From Planctomycetota bacterium (GTDB lineage Bacteria; Planctomycetota; Phycisphaerae; FEN-1346): a DNA stretch of 13,650 bases. Numbering within the stretch: the first letter of the stretch is position 1; each line of letters starts with the position of its first letter. The stretch covers positions 1 to 13,650 of the forward strand of contig JAPLMO010000253.1 in NCBI GenBank assembly GCA_026386995.1, given 5' to 3'. Under the pieces are notes generated by a model. It did no database searches. It was not told where the DNA came from and saw only the letters and a program-made list of their open reading frames with translations. A program made the translations under genes and the position numbers. Positions 1 through 6,510 of this stretch are shown in pieces.

Positions 1-2
1 TG

Positions 3-725
3 CTGACCCCCGACATGGTCAGCCTGCTGGGGGGCATGGCCTCCCAATCAGCCAACATTGCCCTCCTCAGCGATCATGTGCGGTGGCTGATGGAGCGAAG
101 CACCAGCGCGAGCGACCCGCTCGCCGGCATCCTGGACGCACTGCGTATCGGCCTTGCCGGTCACAGCGCCGGCGGCGCCGTCTCGTTCGAGGCCGCAGTG
201 AAGACTCAGGAAGGGCCCGCTTCGGTGGCCGCCGTGTGCCTGCTCGACGCCGTACCGTGGGATCGGACACTCGAACGAGCCGCCGACCTGAGACCGATGC
301 CTCTTGCCAGCATCCGCTCTGAGCCCGGTCCGTGGAACCTCAATGGGCGTGTGCTGGACCTGCTCAATAGGCTTGCTTTTGCTGTCGAGGACATACGGAT
401 CGTCGGTGCCTCTCATTGCGATCCCGAGAACCCGACCGATCTGTTGGGACAGATTGCCTGCGGCCCCAGCACAGAGGAGCGCCGGGCCATCTATCAGCGG
501 CTCATGTACCTGTTTTTCAGGGACGCCCTGAAGGCGCATCGGTTGGAGCAGGAGGGGGAGACCTATGTGGATACCCTTCAGAGACTCGAGGCGGCCGGAC
601 TCGTCTCTCGTTCCGCCGATCGCCCGTTCCGAATTGCCTCCGCTCCAGAGGCCGTGCGTGCTGCTCCGGTCTCAGGTCCCATACCTGTGCGTCCCGAAAA
701 CTCCGCCCGGAGTCCGCAGGAGTGA
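3..725 (+). CDS. alpha/beta hydrolase, chlorophyllase/PAF-acetylhydrolase-like, 5'-truncated by the window
   Basis: This is the C-terminal part of a serine hydrolase. The frame is open from base 3 with no stop before the first ATG at 15, so the true start lies outside the window and the ATG at 15 is probably internal. Counting from that ATG, the nucleophile elbow GHSAGG places the catalytic Ser at 51. An acidic candidate is D78 in LLDAVPW, and the likely catalytic His is H134 in GASHCDPENP. The segment SIRSEPGPWNLNG between them resembles the chlorophyllase/PAF-acetylhydrolase/dienelactone-hydrolase-like branch, whose members cleave esters. The last 40 or so residues are Pro/Arg/Ser-rich and probably disordered. 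The natural substrate cannot be told from the sequence. It ends in TGA, 187 bases before pyruvate kinase, with no convincing terminator between them. The fold assignment is fairly sure; the subfamily is less so. Confidence 0.8.
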   Translation: MTPDMVSLLGGMASQSANIALLSDHVRWLMERSTSASDPLAGILDALRIGLAGHSAGGAVSFEAAVKTQEGPASVAAVCLLDAVPWDRTLERAADLRPMPLASIRSEPGPWNLNGRVLDLLNRLAFAVEDIRIVGASHCDPENPTDLLGQIACGPSTEERRAIYQRLMYLFFRDALKAHRLEQEGETYVDTLQRLEAAGLVSRSADRPFRIASAPEAVRAAPVSGPIPVRPENSARSPQE

Positions 726-912
726 CGGCTGGCAGCGGGTGTTATCAGCGACAACCAGATAACGGATTCTGGCGCGGGGCCGTTCTTTCTGGCTGGAAGG
801 GCTCAATCGTAGCCGTGAAGAGCATTGCAGATAAGAGGCGAAAGTGCTTGTAGAATAAGGCAGATGGGATATTTGGGAGGCACAGGGCGAAAGTTACAAG
901 GGGAATCCCGGC

Positions 913-2376
913 ATGCCACTGCCTGAGCACAAGACCAAGATCATTGCCACCATCGGGCCGGCCTCGGATTCGCCGCAGGTCCTCGAGCAGTTGATCCGGG
1001 CCGGTCTGAATGTCGCGAGGCTCAATTTCTCGCACGGCGACTTCTCGGGGCATGCCGATCGCATCACCCGCATTCGTGCGGCCGAAGCTGCCACCGGGCG
1101 GCGCATCGCCATCATGGTCGATCTGCCGGGCCCCAAGATGCGCCTGGGCAAGATTGACCCGGAGCCGATCCAGTTGGTGGCCAACGACCGCTTCACGCTG
1201 ACGGCCGAACCGATCGTCGGCGATACGCGGCGCGTCTCCATGAGCTTCGAGCGGCTGCCGCAGGTGGTCAAGCCGGGCGACCGGCTGTTTCTCAATGACG
1301 GCCTGGTGCAGCTTGTGGTCGAGAGCGTTGCCGGGAATGACGTGCAGTGCGTCGTCGCGGTGGGCGGGGAACTGCGGTCTCGCAAGGGGCTGAACCTGCC
1401 GGGGATTGACCTGGGCATCGGTGCGTTCACCGACCACGACCGGGCCTGCCTGGAGTTCGCGCTGAACAACGGCGTGGATGCCGTCAGCCAGTCGTTCGTG
1501 GAGACGGCCGACGATATCCGCGCGGTGCGCGAGGCCGCCGGCGCCATGGGCAAACAACCGTTTATCATTGCCAAGATCGAGCGGTCGGGTGCCTTGGAGC
1601 ACTTCGAGGAGATCCTCGGCGTTGCCGACGGCATCATGGTGGCGCGCGGGGATCTGGGCATTGAGGTTCCGATCCACCAGATTGCGCTGGTGCAGAAGCG
1701 CCTGATCGCCCGCGCCAACCTGGCGGGCAAGCCTGTCATCACCGCGACGCAGATGCTCGAATCGATGGTTTCCAGCCGCCTGCCGACGCGGGCCGAGGCT
1801 ACCGACGTCGCCAACGCGATCCTGGACGGCACCGATTGCCTGATGCTGTCTGGCGAGTCGGCGATGGGCCAGTATCCCGTGGAGGCGGTGTCGATGCTGG
1901 CGAGCATCGCCGCGGCGGTCGAACCGCAACGGCCGGCGATGCGGATGGGCGAACTGCGCACCGCCTTCCAGGGGCACAAGCCGACTACTGCTGCCGAGGC
2001 GATCGCGTCGGTGGTGGAGCACGCGCTGGAGACGGTTCCCTTTGCCGCCGTGTTGGTGCCGACGCGTAGCGGCACAACCGCCCGGATGATCTCTCGCTTC
2101 AAGCCGCCGGTGTGGGTCGTGGCAGTGAGCGGCAACCCGGAAGTCTGCCAGGGGCTGGCGTTTTCGTTCGGCGTCCACGCCGTCCTCATGCCCGAGGAGC
2201 CCGAAAGTTGGCACGCGTTCGCCCAGGACTGGGTGCGGCGCGAGCAGGTTCCGGGGCAGGGGGTCATGCTGGTGGCCGGCCCTTCGGCGCGCCATCCGGA
2301 AGCGCATCACCGCCTCGAGTTCATGCGTGTCAGCGAACCCGGCGACGCAGCGCCCACGGAGGTTCGCCCTTCCTGA
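913..2376 (+). CDS. pyk: pyruvate kinase
   Basis: Pyruvate kinase transfers phosphate from phosphoenolpyruvate to ADP in the last step of glycolysis, in the cytosol. The 487 residues match the usual length of about 470-480. Visible motifs are TKIIATIGPAS (8-18), VARLNFSHG (34-42, with the R36/N38/S40 active-site set), the catalytic lysine K221 and metal ligand E223 in AKIERSGALEHF, the second metal ligand D247 in ARGDLG, and T279 in ATQMLESM. The B domain is about 78-170 and the C-terminal regulatory domain about 350-470. The usual DTKGPEIRTG is DLPGPKMRLG here (70-79): Thr to Leu, Glu to Lys and Thr to Leu at the positions known to separate K+-dependent from K+-independent enzymes. The start is supported by AAGGGGA at 898-904, eight bases upstream. 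The last 15 or so residues are a non-conserved tail. No partner gene adjoins it. Confidence 0.97.
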   Translation: MPLPEHKTKIIATIGPASDSPQVLEQLIRAGLNVARLNFSHGDFSGHADRITRIRAAEAATGRRIAIMVDLPGPKMRLGKIDPEPIQLVANDRFTLTAEPIVGDTRRVSMSFERLPQVVKPGDRLFLNDGLVQLVVESVAGNDVQCVVAVGGELRSRKGLNLPGIDLGIGAFTDHDRACLEFALNNGVDAVSQSFVETADDIRAVREAAGAMGKQPFIIAKIERSGALEHFEEILGVADGIMVARGDLGIEVPIHQIALVQKRLIARANLAGKPVITATQMLESMVSSRLPTRAEATDVANAILDGTDCLMLSGESAMGQYPVEAVSMLASIAAAVEPQRPAMRMGELRTAFQGHKPTTAAEAIASVVEHALETVPFAAVLVPTRSGTTARMISRFKPPVWVVAVSGNPEVCQGLAFSFGVHAVLMPEEPESWHAFAQDWVRREQVPGQGVMLVAGPSARHPEAHHRLEFMRVSEPGDAAPTEVRPS

Positions 2377-2738
2377 TCAGAATTCCAGTGCGTGTGTGCT
2401 GGTCAACCGAGATTCCGTTTGCCATTCGTTAGGCCGCGTGGAACCTCGCCTCATCAAACGCTGCCCCGTTCGGTACTGCTATCTGCGTGAACCCCGCTGG
2501 AGAGCTCGCCTCAAGTGCTTATCTTAGGGCCATTGGGTTGTGTACCCGAAGAGCGAGAGGTTCGGCTTGATGAAGCGTCGCTTTCAGAAAGTGGGTCACT
2601 GAGTGGGTCAGTCGCCACGTGGTGGTGGCTTGTTACTCAGCGTCTCAGTGACTTGTCAACCACTTGTAATCCTCGTTTTTGGCCGAAAAAGCCGTTGTAA
2701 GTCTTGCGCCCAGGCCATATTATGACGCAAGGCCCGGC
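2377..2738 (+). other. gene-poor stretch with short direct and inverted repeats, left of the tRNA scar
   Basis: I see no credible gene here. Short open frames lack a ribosome site and recognisable protein features. The right half contains small repeats: GTGGGTCA twice (2591-2598, 2603-2610), a perfect 9-base inverted repeat GTCACTGAG/CTCAGTGAC (2595-2603 and 2644-2652), and ACTTGT twice, 11 bases apart (2651-2656, 2662-2667), with a third CTTGT at 2629. These lie just beside the truncated tRNA, where recombinase arm-type or accessory sites would be expected, but that reading is inference. GCGCCC at 2706-2711 happens to complement the acceptor strand of the tRNA fragment, yet no D arm follows it. 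No terminator with a T-tract is visible after pyruvate kinase. Confidence 0.4.
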
Positions 2739-2783
2739 CTTCGAATCCGAAGGTTGCGCGTTCGAATCGCGCCGGGCGCACCA
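2739..2783 (+). pseudogene. 3' half of tRNA-Arg(TCG), probable attachment-site scar
   Basis: From 2739 on, the sequence reads as a normal tRNA: anticodon loop CTTCGAA (2739-2745, anticodon TCG at 2741-2743), anticodon-stem 3' strand TCCGA, variable loop AGGTT (2751-2755), T stem GCGCG/CGCGC (2756-2760 and 2768-2772) around loop TTCGAAT, acceptor 3' strand CGGGCGC (2773-2779), discriminator A and an encoded CCA (2781-2783). The 5' side does not fit. The strand that should be TCGGA is CCGGC, positions 8-9 are GG, there is no GG in a D loop, and a D stem cannot be drawn. The match therefore begins in the anticodon loop. That is a known crossover location for tyrosine integrases, which leave the tRNA 3' half duplicated at the far end of an element. 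CCTTCG-AATC-CGAAGG (2738-2753) forms an inverted repeat around the presumed crossover. A decayed tRNA is the alternative. Confidence 0.7.
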
Positions 2784-2943
2784 GGGTTAGGTAGCGACAA
2801 GTCTTAACAATTGGCGACAATTGCGGTTGTATTCCCGACCATTGCCTGCGAGAATCCGCCGCCCCAGCAGGTGCGGCGTAACTCCGGCGTCCCTGCCGGG
2901 TTCCTGGAGATTGAGGAACTACGTGCGGCCTTTGGAGCGCGCT

Positions 2944-5487
2944 ATGAGACTGCCTTTCCCGATCCTGTTGTTCGCCGCCACCCTTGTCGGCATTGCCACC
3001 CCTGCCGCGACAAGGGCCGCCGAACCCGTGAACCCTTATCCCCGCGAGGTCCTCGCGGTCGAGAAGGCCGCCGAGTGGACCTTCGGCGGCGGCCCGGCCG
3101 GATGGACGGCCACCCACGACTGCCGCGTCGAGGCCGCCGGCGGCAACCTCAAGATCACCAGCACGGGCAACGACCCATACCTCTACGGCCCCGCGGTCAA
3201 GGCGGAGGGGCCGGTCACCCTCAGTCTGCGGATAAAGTCCACCTCCGCCGGGACCGGGCGCATCTTCTGGGTGACTGACACGGCGCCGCATTTCACCGAG
3301 GAGCAGGCTGCGGGCTTCGACATCGACCACGATGGCCGCTGGCACGAGTACCAGGTGCTCCTGCCGGCCGGCGGCACGATCACGCGGCTGCGCCTCGACC
3401 CAAGTACCGGCCCCGGCGCCATCGAGATCGAGCGGATGGAACTGATGCGCGTGCGGATGCACCCGCTGGAACTCCTGGCGGTCGAACAGGCGCCGGGCAA
3501 ACTTTTCCTCGACATCCGCAACCATTCCAACGCCGGCATCGACCTGGACGCCGGCGGCCAGCGGTTCACCGTCGAGGCCCGCAAGGACCGCCGCATCTCA
3601 ATCCTAGACACAGCCGCGTTTCCTTTCGAGTCCCGCACGATCCTCATCCAGCCCCAGGGCCTGCCGCCCCTCGCGCGCACCATCTTCCTCTACCGGCCCA
3701 ACATCGAGCGGGCGTGGCTGACCCTGAAATCGCCTGACGGCCTCGTGGTGCGCGTCGCCCCGGACGGGTCCGGCGCGCGGCTGGTATCGAGCGGCACGGT
3801 CGTCGCCGTGATCGCGCCGCTGGTGGGGCGCGACGGCAGCGCGATACCGCTGCGGGCCTCGCCTCAAGAGCCGGGCCTCGTCCTCACCGCCGACGGCGTG
3901 AAGGCGACGATCGGCATCAAGGCCGGCGAGGTCAACGTCACGATCGAGAGCGACAAGCCCGTCGAGGGGCCGGTCGTCAGGGCGCAGGGCAGCCTGGAGG
4001 CAGGCGTGCTGGCGGGCCTGGAGTACCTCGGCAAAGGCGAGCGGTCCTCCTCGGACCTCGACATCGAGACCCCCGAGCGGTTCCGGCACCTCCCCGATCC
4101 GCTGAAAGTAACGATGCCGCTGATGGCGTGCATCACGGACCGCGGGGCCACGGCCATCACATGGACCGACATGGCCTTGCGGCCGTGCTTCGCCGCGCCG
4201 AACTTTTTCGACGGGGCCGCCGATCACCGGATGGCACTTCGCGGGACGAATATCGAGGCGACCATTCTGGTCCGCCGCGGCCTCCGCATCGAAGACGCGA
4301 TCCTCTGGGCGGTCCAGAAGCGCGGCCTGCCGCCCCTGCCCCAGCCACCGCGAAGCCCCGAGGCCCAGGCAAAACTCTGCCTCGACGGCATCAACGGGCC
4401 CATCAAGGGCGAAGGCGGATGGGGCCACTGCGCCGAGCCGACGTGGCAACGCCAGCCCTTCGTCGACATCGCCTCAACAATCTGGCGGCTGACCGGCCAG
4501 GCGCCTGACCTGCCGAAACTCGTTCTCAACGGCTCTCACATCCGCAACGATTCCATCTACTTCGTCACGGGGCGCGCCGCCGAGTGGCTCGCCGTGCGCG
4601 GCGACCAGGTCAAACGCACGCTCGCAACACAGAAGGAAGACGGGTCGTTCCGTTACGCCGGCAAGTACCTGCGCGGACACTTCGAGGACACTGCCAGCGG
4701 CCACTGCGCCGCCTCGGCCGCCATTCTTCTGGAGTTCGCCCACGAAACCGGCGACGCCGCGGCACGGGACGCGGGCCTGAAGACCCTCGACTACATGAAG
4801 CGGTTCACCGTGCCGCGCGGGGCCCAGGTCTGGGAACTCTCGCTCCACACGCCCGACATTCTGGCCTCGGCGCGCCTGGTGCATGCGTACGTGCGCGGCT
4901 ACCAACTGACAGGCAACACGGAGTACCTGGCGGAGGCGCGGCGGTGGGCCATCAGCGGCCTGCCGTTCGTATACCAGTGGAGCGCCAGGCCAGTCATGCT
5001 CTACGCCACGATACCCGTCTTCGGGGCGACCAACTGGCAGGGGCCGAACTGGATGGGCCTGCCCGTCCAGTGGTGCGGCGAGGTGTACGCCTACTCGCTG
5101 GCGCTGCTCGCGCCGCACGATAAGACGCTCGACTGGGCGAAGTTGGCGCGCGGCATCCTGATTTCGGCCCAAGAGCAGCAGGCGCCCGACGGGCCGGTCA
5201 TCGGCTGCCTGGCAGATTCGTTCGACCTTGCGGCCCAGCGGCGGAACGGACCGTTTATCAACCCGGCGGGCTTGGTGAGTCTGGAGATGGCGCTGGACGG
5301 CAAGGTCGACTCGCTGGCGGTCACCGTCGAGGGCGGCCGGCGCATCCTGGCCCCCTTCCCCGTTACGATCAAGGATGGCAAGGCCGTCATCCAGGGCCGC
5401 GCGGGCACAACGTACCAAGTGCTCATCGACGGCCAGCGTATCGTGGACGTCAAGAGCGCCGGCACGGACATCGTGCCGCTCCAGTAA
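2944..5487 (+). CDS. secreted protein with jelly-roll-like and helical-toroid (six-hairpin-like) domains
   Basis: This is an exported protein of 847 residues without a family name I can give. The start is the ATG at 2944: it has GGAG six bases upstream (2934-2937) and opens a clear signal peptide (MRLPFPILLFAATLVGIA), with likely cleavage near residue 25 (TRA|AEP). A TTG 41 codons earlier would bury the signal. Residues about 44-168 look like a carbohydrate-binding-type beta sandwich (EWTFGGGPAGW to GAIEIERMELM). Residues 170-460 are beta-rich. Residues about 465-785 are helical repeats resembling alpha/alpha toroids of the prenyltransferase-like or six-hairpin glycosidase type, with GGWGH, KEDGSF, TASGHCAASAAILLEF and NWQGPNWMGLPVQWCGE. 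A small beta domain ends the protein. This layout suggests work on polysaccharide outside the cytoplasm, but I cannot name catalytic residues. It is monocistronic: the tRNA scar lies upstream and a convergent gene downstream. Confidence 0.85.
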   Translation: MRLPFPILLFAATLVGIATPAATRAAEPVNPYPREVLAVEKAAEWTFGGGPAGWTATHDCRVEAAGGNLKITSTGNDPYLYGPAVKAEGPVTLSLRIKSTSAGTGRIFWVTDTAPHFTEEQAAGFDIDHDGRWHEYQVLLPAGGTITRLRLDPSTGPGAIEIERMELMRVRMHPLELLAVEQAPGKLFLDIRNHSNAGIDLDAGGQRFTVEARKDRRISILDTAAFPFESRTILIQPQGLPPLARTIFLYRPNIERAWLTLKSPDGLVVRVAPDGSGARLVSSGTVVAVIAPLVGRDGSAIPLRASPQEPGLVLTADGVKATIGIKAGEVNVTIESDKPVEGPVVRAQGSLEAGVLAGLEYLGKGERSSSDLDIETPERFRHLPDPLKVTMPLMACITDRGATAITWTDMALRPCFAAPNFFDGAADHRMALRGTNIEATILVRRGLRIEDAILWAVQKRGLPPLPQPPRSPEAQAKLCLDGINGPIKGEGGWGHCAEPTWQRQPFVDIASTIWRLTGQAPDLPKLVLNGSHIRNDSIYFVTGRAAEWLAVRGDQVKRTLATQKEDGSFRYAGKYLRGHFEDTASGHCAASAAILLEFAHETGDAAARDAGLKTLDYMKRFTVPRGAQVWELSLHTPDILASARLVHAYVRGYQLTGNTEYLAEARRWAISGLPFVYQWSARPVMLYATIPVFGATNWQGPNWMGLPVQWCGEVYAYSLALLAPHDKTLDWAKLARGILISAQEQQAPDGPVIGCLADSFDLAAQRRNGPFINPAGLVSLEMALDGKVDSLAVTVEGGRRILAPFPVTIKDGKAVIQGRAGTTYQVLIDGQRIVDVKSAGTDIVPLQ

Positions 5488-5543
5488 GTCACCCCGATGT
5501 GGCACGGCTGGCTTGTACGTACTCGACGTAAGGCCCCGAAATC

Positions 5544-5622
5544 GGGTGCCACGGTTGCGCCGTTCAGCAACCGTGCGGTTGTCGCGCGGAGCACGGCTGC
5601 AAACGGCACAGCCGTGGCACCC
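5544..5622. repeat. inverted doublet of palindromic repeats A (REPIN-like)
   Basis: Two near-identical units face each other between convergent genes. Unit 1 (5544-5576) starts GGGTGCCACGGTTG and folds as CACGGTTGC/GCAACCGTG. Unit 2 (5591-5622, reverse strand) starts GGGTGCCACGGCTG and folds as CACGGCTG/CAGCCGTG. Read in the same direction the units differ at a few bases and one indel, some changes being compensatory in the stems. The outer ends GGGTGCCAC (5544-5552) and GTGGCACCC (5614-5622) also pair, giving an alternative large stem. There is no T-tract, so it is not a classical terminator, although it may block read-through or stabilise both 3' ends. The rest of the gap 5488-5656 shows nothing else. 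Confidence 0.8.
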
Positions 5623-5656
5623 GGCGCTGTTGCAGTGCCACGCGCGTCTTCATCGC

Positions 5657-6229
5657 TCACTTCGCGAACAACTCCAGGTGCATCCAGTAGCCGAGAACGG
5701 CGGTCAGGAGCCATATTCCCGCCGCAGGCACGAGGCAGACGGCCGTCAGGCCGCGAAGGAAGTGCCGCGCGGGCGCCATCACGACCGCCAGCACGAGCGG
5801 CCCGCCCAGGCCGGTCAGCAGGAACCCTATGCCGGTCATCAGCGGCGATTGCGTCAGGCCCACGTCGATGATACGCACACCCACGACCATCGCGATGACG
5901 CCCGCCACAAGGCCGTAGATCGCCACCGGCATCAGCGTCCATTCCTTGGCGACCGCCACGGCCGCGCCGAGAAACACGATGCCCAGCAGGGCCGACGTCT
6001 CGCCGAACGCCGGGTTGGCCCACGAGAGGTTCGTCTCGCCCATGTTCCGGATGGGCCACGCGAGGGCCATGTACCCCCCTGCCACGAGGCCCACGAGACC
6101 CACCATCCCGAGGGCCGGAGCCCAGGCCTTCTCGCCGGGGCTGCCGAAGCCCTTCAACAGGAAGACCGCCAGAATGAGCAGCCCCGCCGCCATGTTCACC
6201 AGAAGCAGCGTAATGAAGTCGATAAACAT
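5657..6229 (-). CDS. DUF981 family membrane protein
   Basis: This is a polytopic membrane protein of 190 residues resembling the DUF981 family, which has no assigned function. It opens with MFIDFITLLLVNMAAGLLILAVFLL and continues through about six hydrophobic segments. Recognisable stretches include NPAFGETSALLGIVFLGAA, the segment VAIYGLVAGVIAMVVGVRI, and TQSPLMTGIGFLLTGLGG. The start is set at 6229, because GGGAGGA (6240-6234) sits just upstream and the family normally begins at this FID segment. An in-frame ATG at 6277 would add 16 charged or Ala-rich residues with no ribosome site. A second ATG at 6233 is out of frame. The gene converges with the secreted protein gene, with palindrome doublet A between their ends. 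It follows the large DUF4175-like gene after 281 bases that hold doublet B, so it probably has its own promoter. Family call from memory of its motifs. Confidence 0.8.
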   Translation of the reverse strand: MFIDFITLLLVNMAAGLLILAVFLLKGFGSPGEKAWAPALGMVGLVGLVAGGYMALAWPIRNMGETNLSWANPAFGETSALLGIVFLGAAVAVAKEWTLMPVAIYGLVAGVIAMVVGVRIIDVGLTQSPLMTGIGFLLTGLGGPLVLAVVMAPARHFLRGLTAVCLVPAAGIWLLTAVLGYWMHLELFAK

Positions 6230-6373
6230 ACATTCCTCCCGCCGCGCCGCGGCGATGCCCAACCATGTATCTCCCACAATCTGATTCTAACGTGGGGAGA
6301 AGGAGGAATGCGGGGAAAAAGAATACCTTCGGGGCAATAACGCGGCGGGTCGGGGGATGTGTTTACCGTAGAT

Positions 6374-6469
6374 GGGTGGCATGGTCACGCTGTTGCGTGA
6401 CCATGTGCCCTGAATGGCGCCTGGCCCGTCACTGCAACATGGTCACGCAACAGCGTGACCATGCCACCC
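6374..6469. repeat. inverted doublet of palindromic repeats B (REPIN-like, perfect 32-base arms)
   Basis: A perfect 32-base inverted repeat (6374-6405 and 6438-6469) is separated by a 32-base non-repeated spacer. Each arm is itself a hairpin: CATGGTCACGC, a four-base loop (TGTT on the left, AACA on the right), then GCGTGACCATG, an 11-base perfect stem. Outside the hairpin each arm carries the tag GGGTGG. The structure can therefore fold as two small hairpins or as one long stem. It lies in the 281-base gap downstream of the DUF4175-like gene and upstream of the DUF981 gene, both read on the - strand. No T-tract follows, so a Rho-independent terminator is not supported. The rest of the gap has no gene. 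Confidence 0.88.
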
Positions 6470-6510
6470 GGCCATTGACTTTACGTGTGCAATCGCCGGC
6501 CGCCGGGGCG

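Noticed and set aside
825..856. Promoter TTGCAG ... TAGAAT upstream of pyruvate kinase
   Set aside because: The spacer is 20 bases, too long for a normal sigma70 promoter, and no better -35 box lies at 17 bases. The -10-like TAGAAT alone is not enough.
745..2310. Open frame of 521 codons on the - strand opposite pyruvate kinase
   Set aside because: His/Arg/Asp-rich composition typical of antisense frames in GC-rich genes; pyruvate kinase is certain on the other strand.
2706..2783. A complete tRNA-Arg gene starting with GCGCCC at 2706
   Set aside because: The acceptor stem pairs at only 6 of 7 positions, T8 is missing, there is no D-stem or GG in the D loop, and the anticodon stem has two mismatches. 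Only the 3' half is tRNA-like.
2821..2943. TTG start 41 codons upstream for the secreted protein
   Set aside because: It lacks a ribosome site and would place an Arg-rich extension before a clear signal peptide. The ATG at 2944 has GGAG at the right distance.
2656..3525. - strand frame containing RPARFERATFGFEGR
   Set aside because: This string is the well-known translation of the reverse complement of a tRNA 3' half and marks spurious proteins. It also overlaps the secreted-protein gene.
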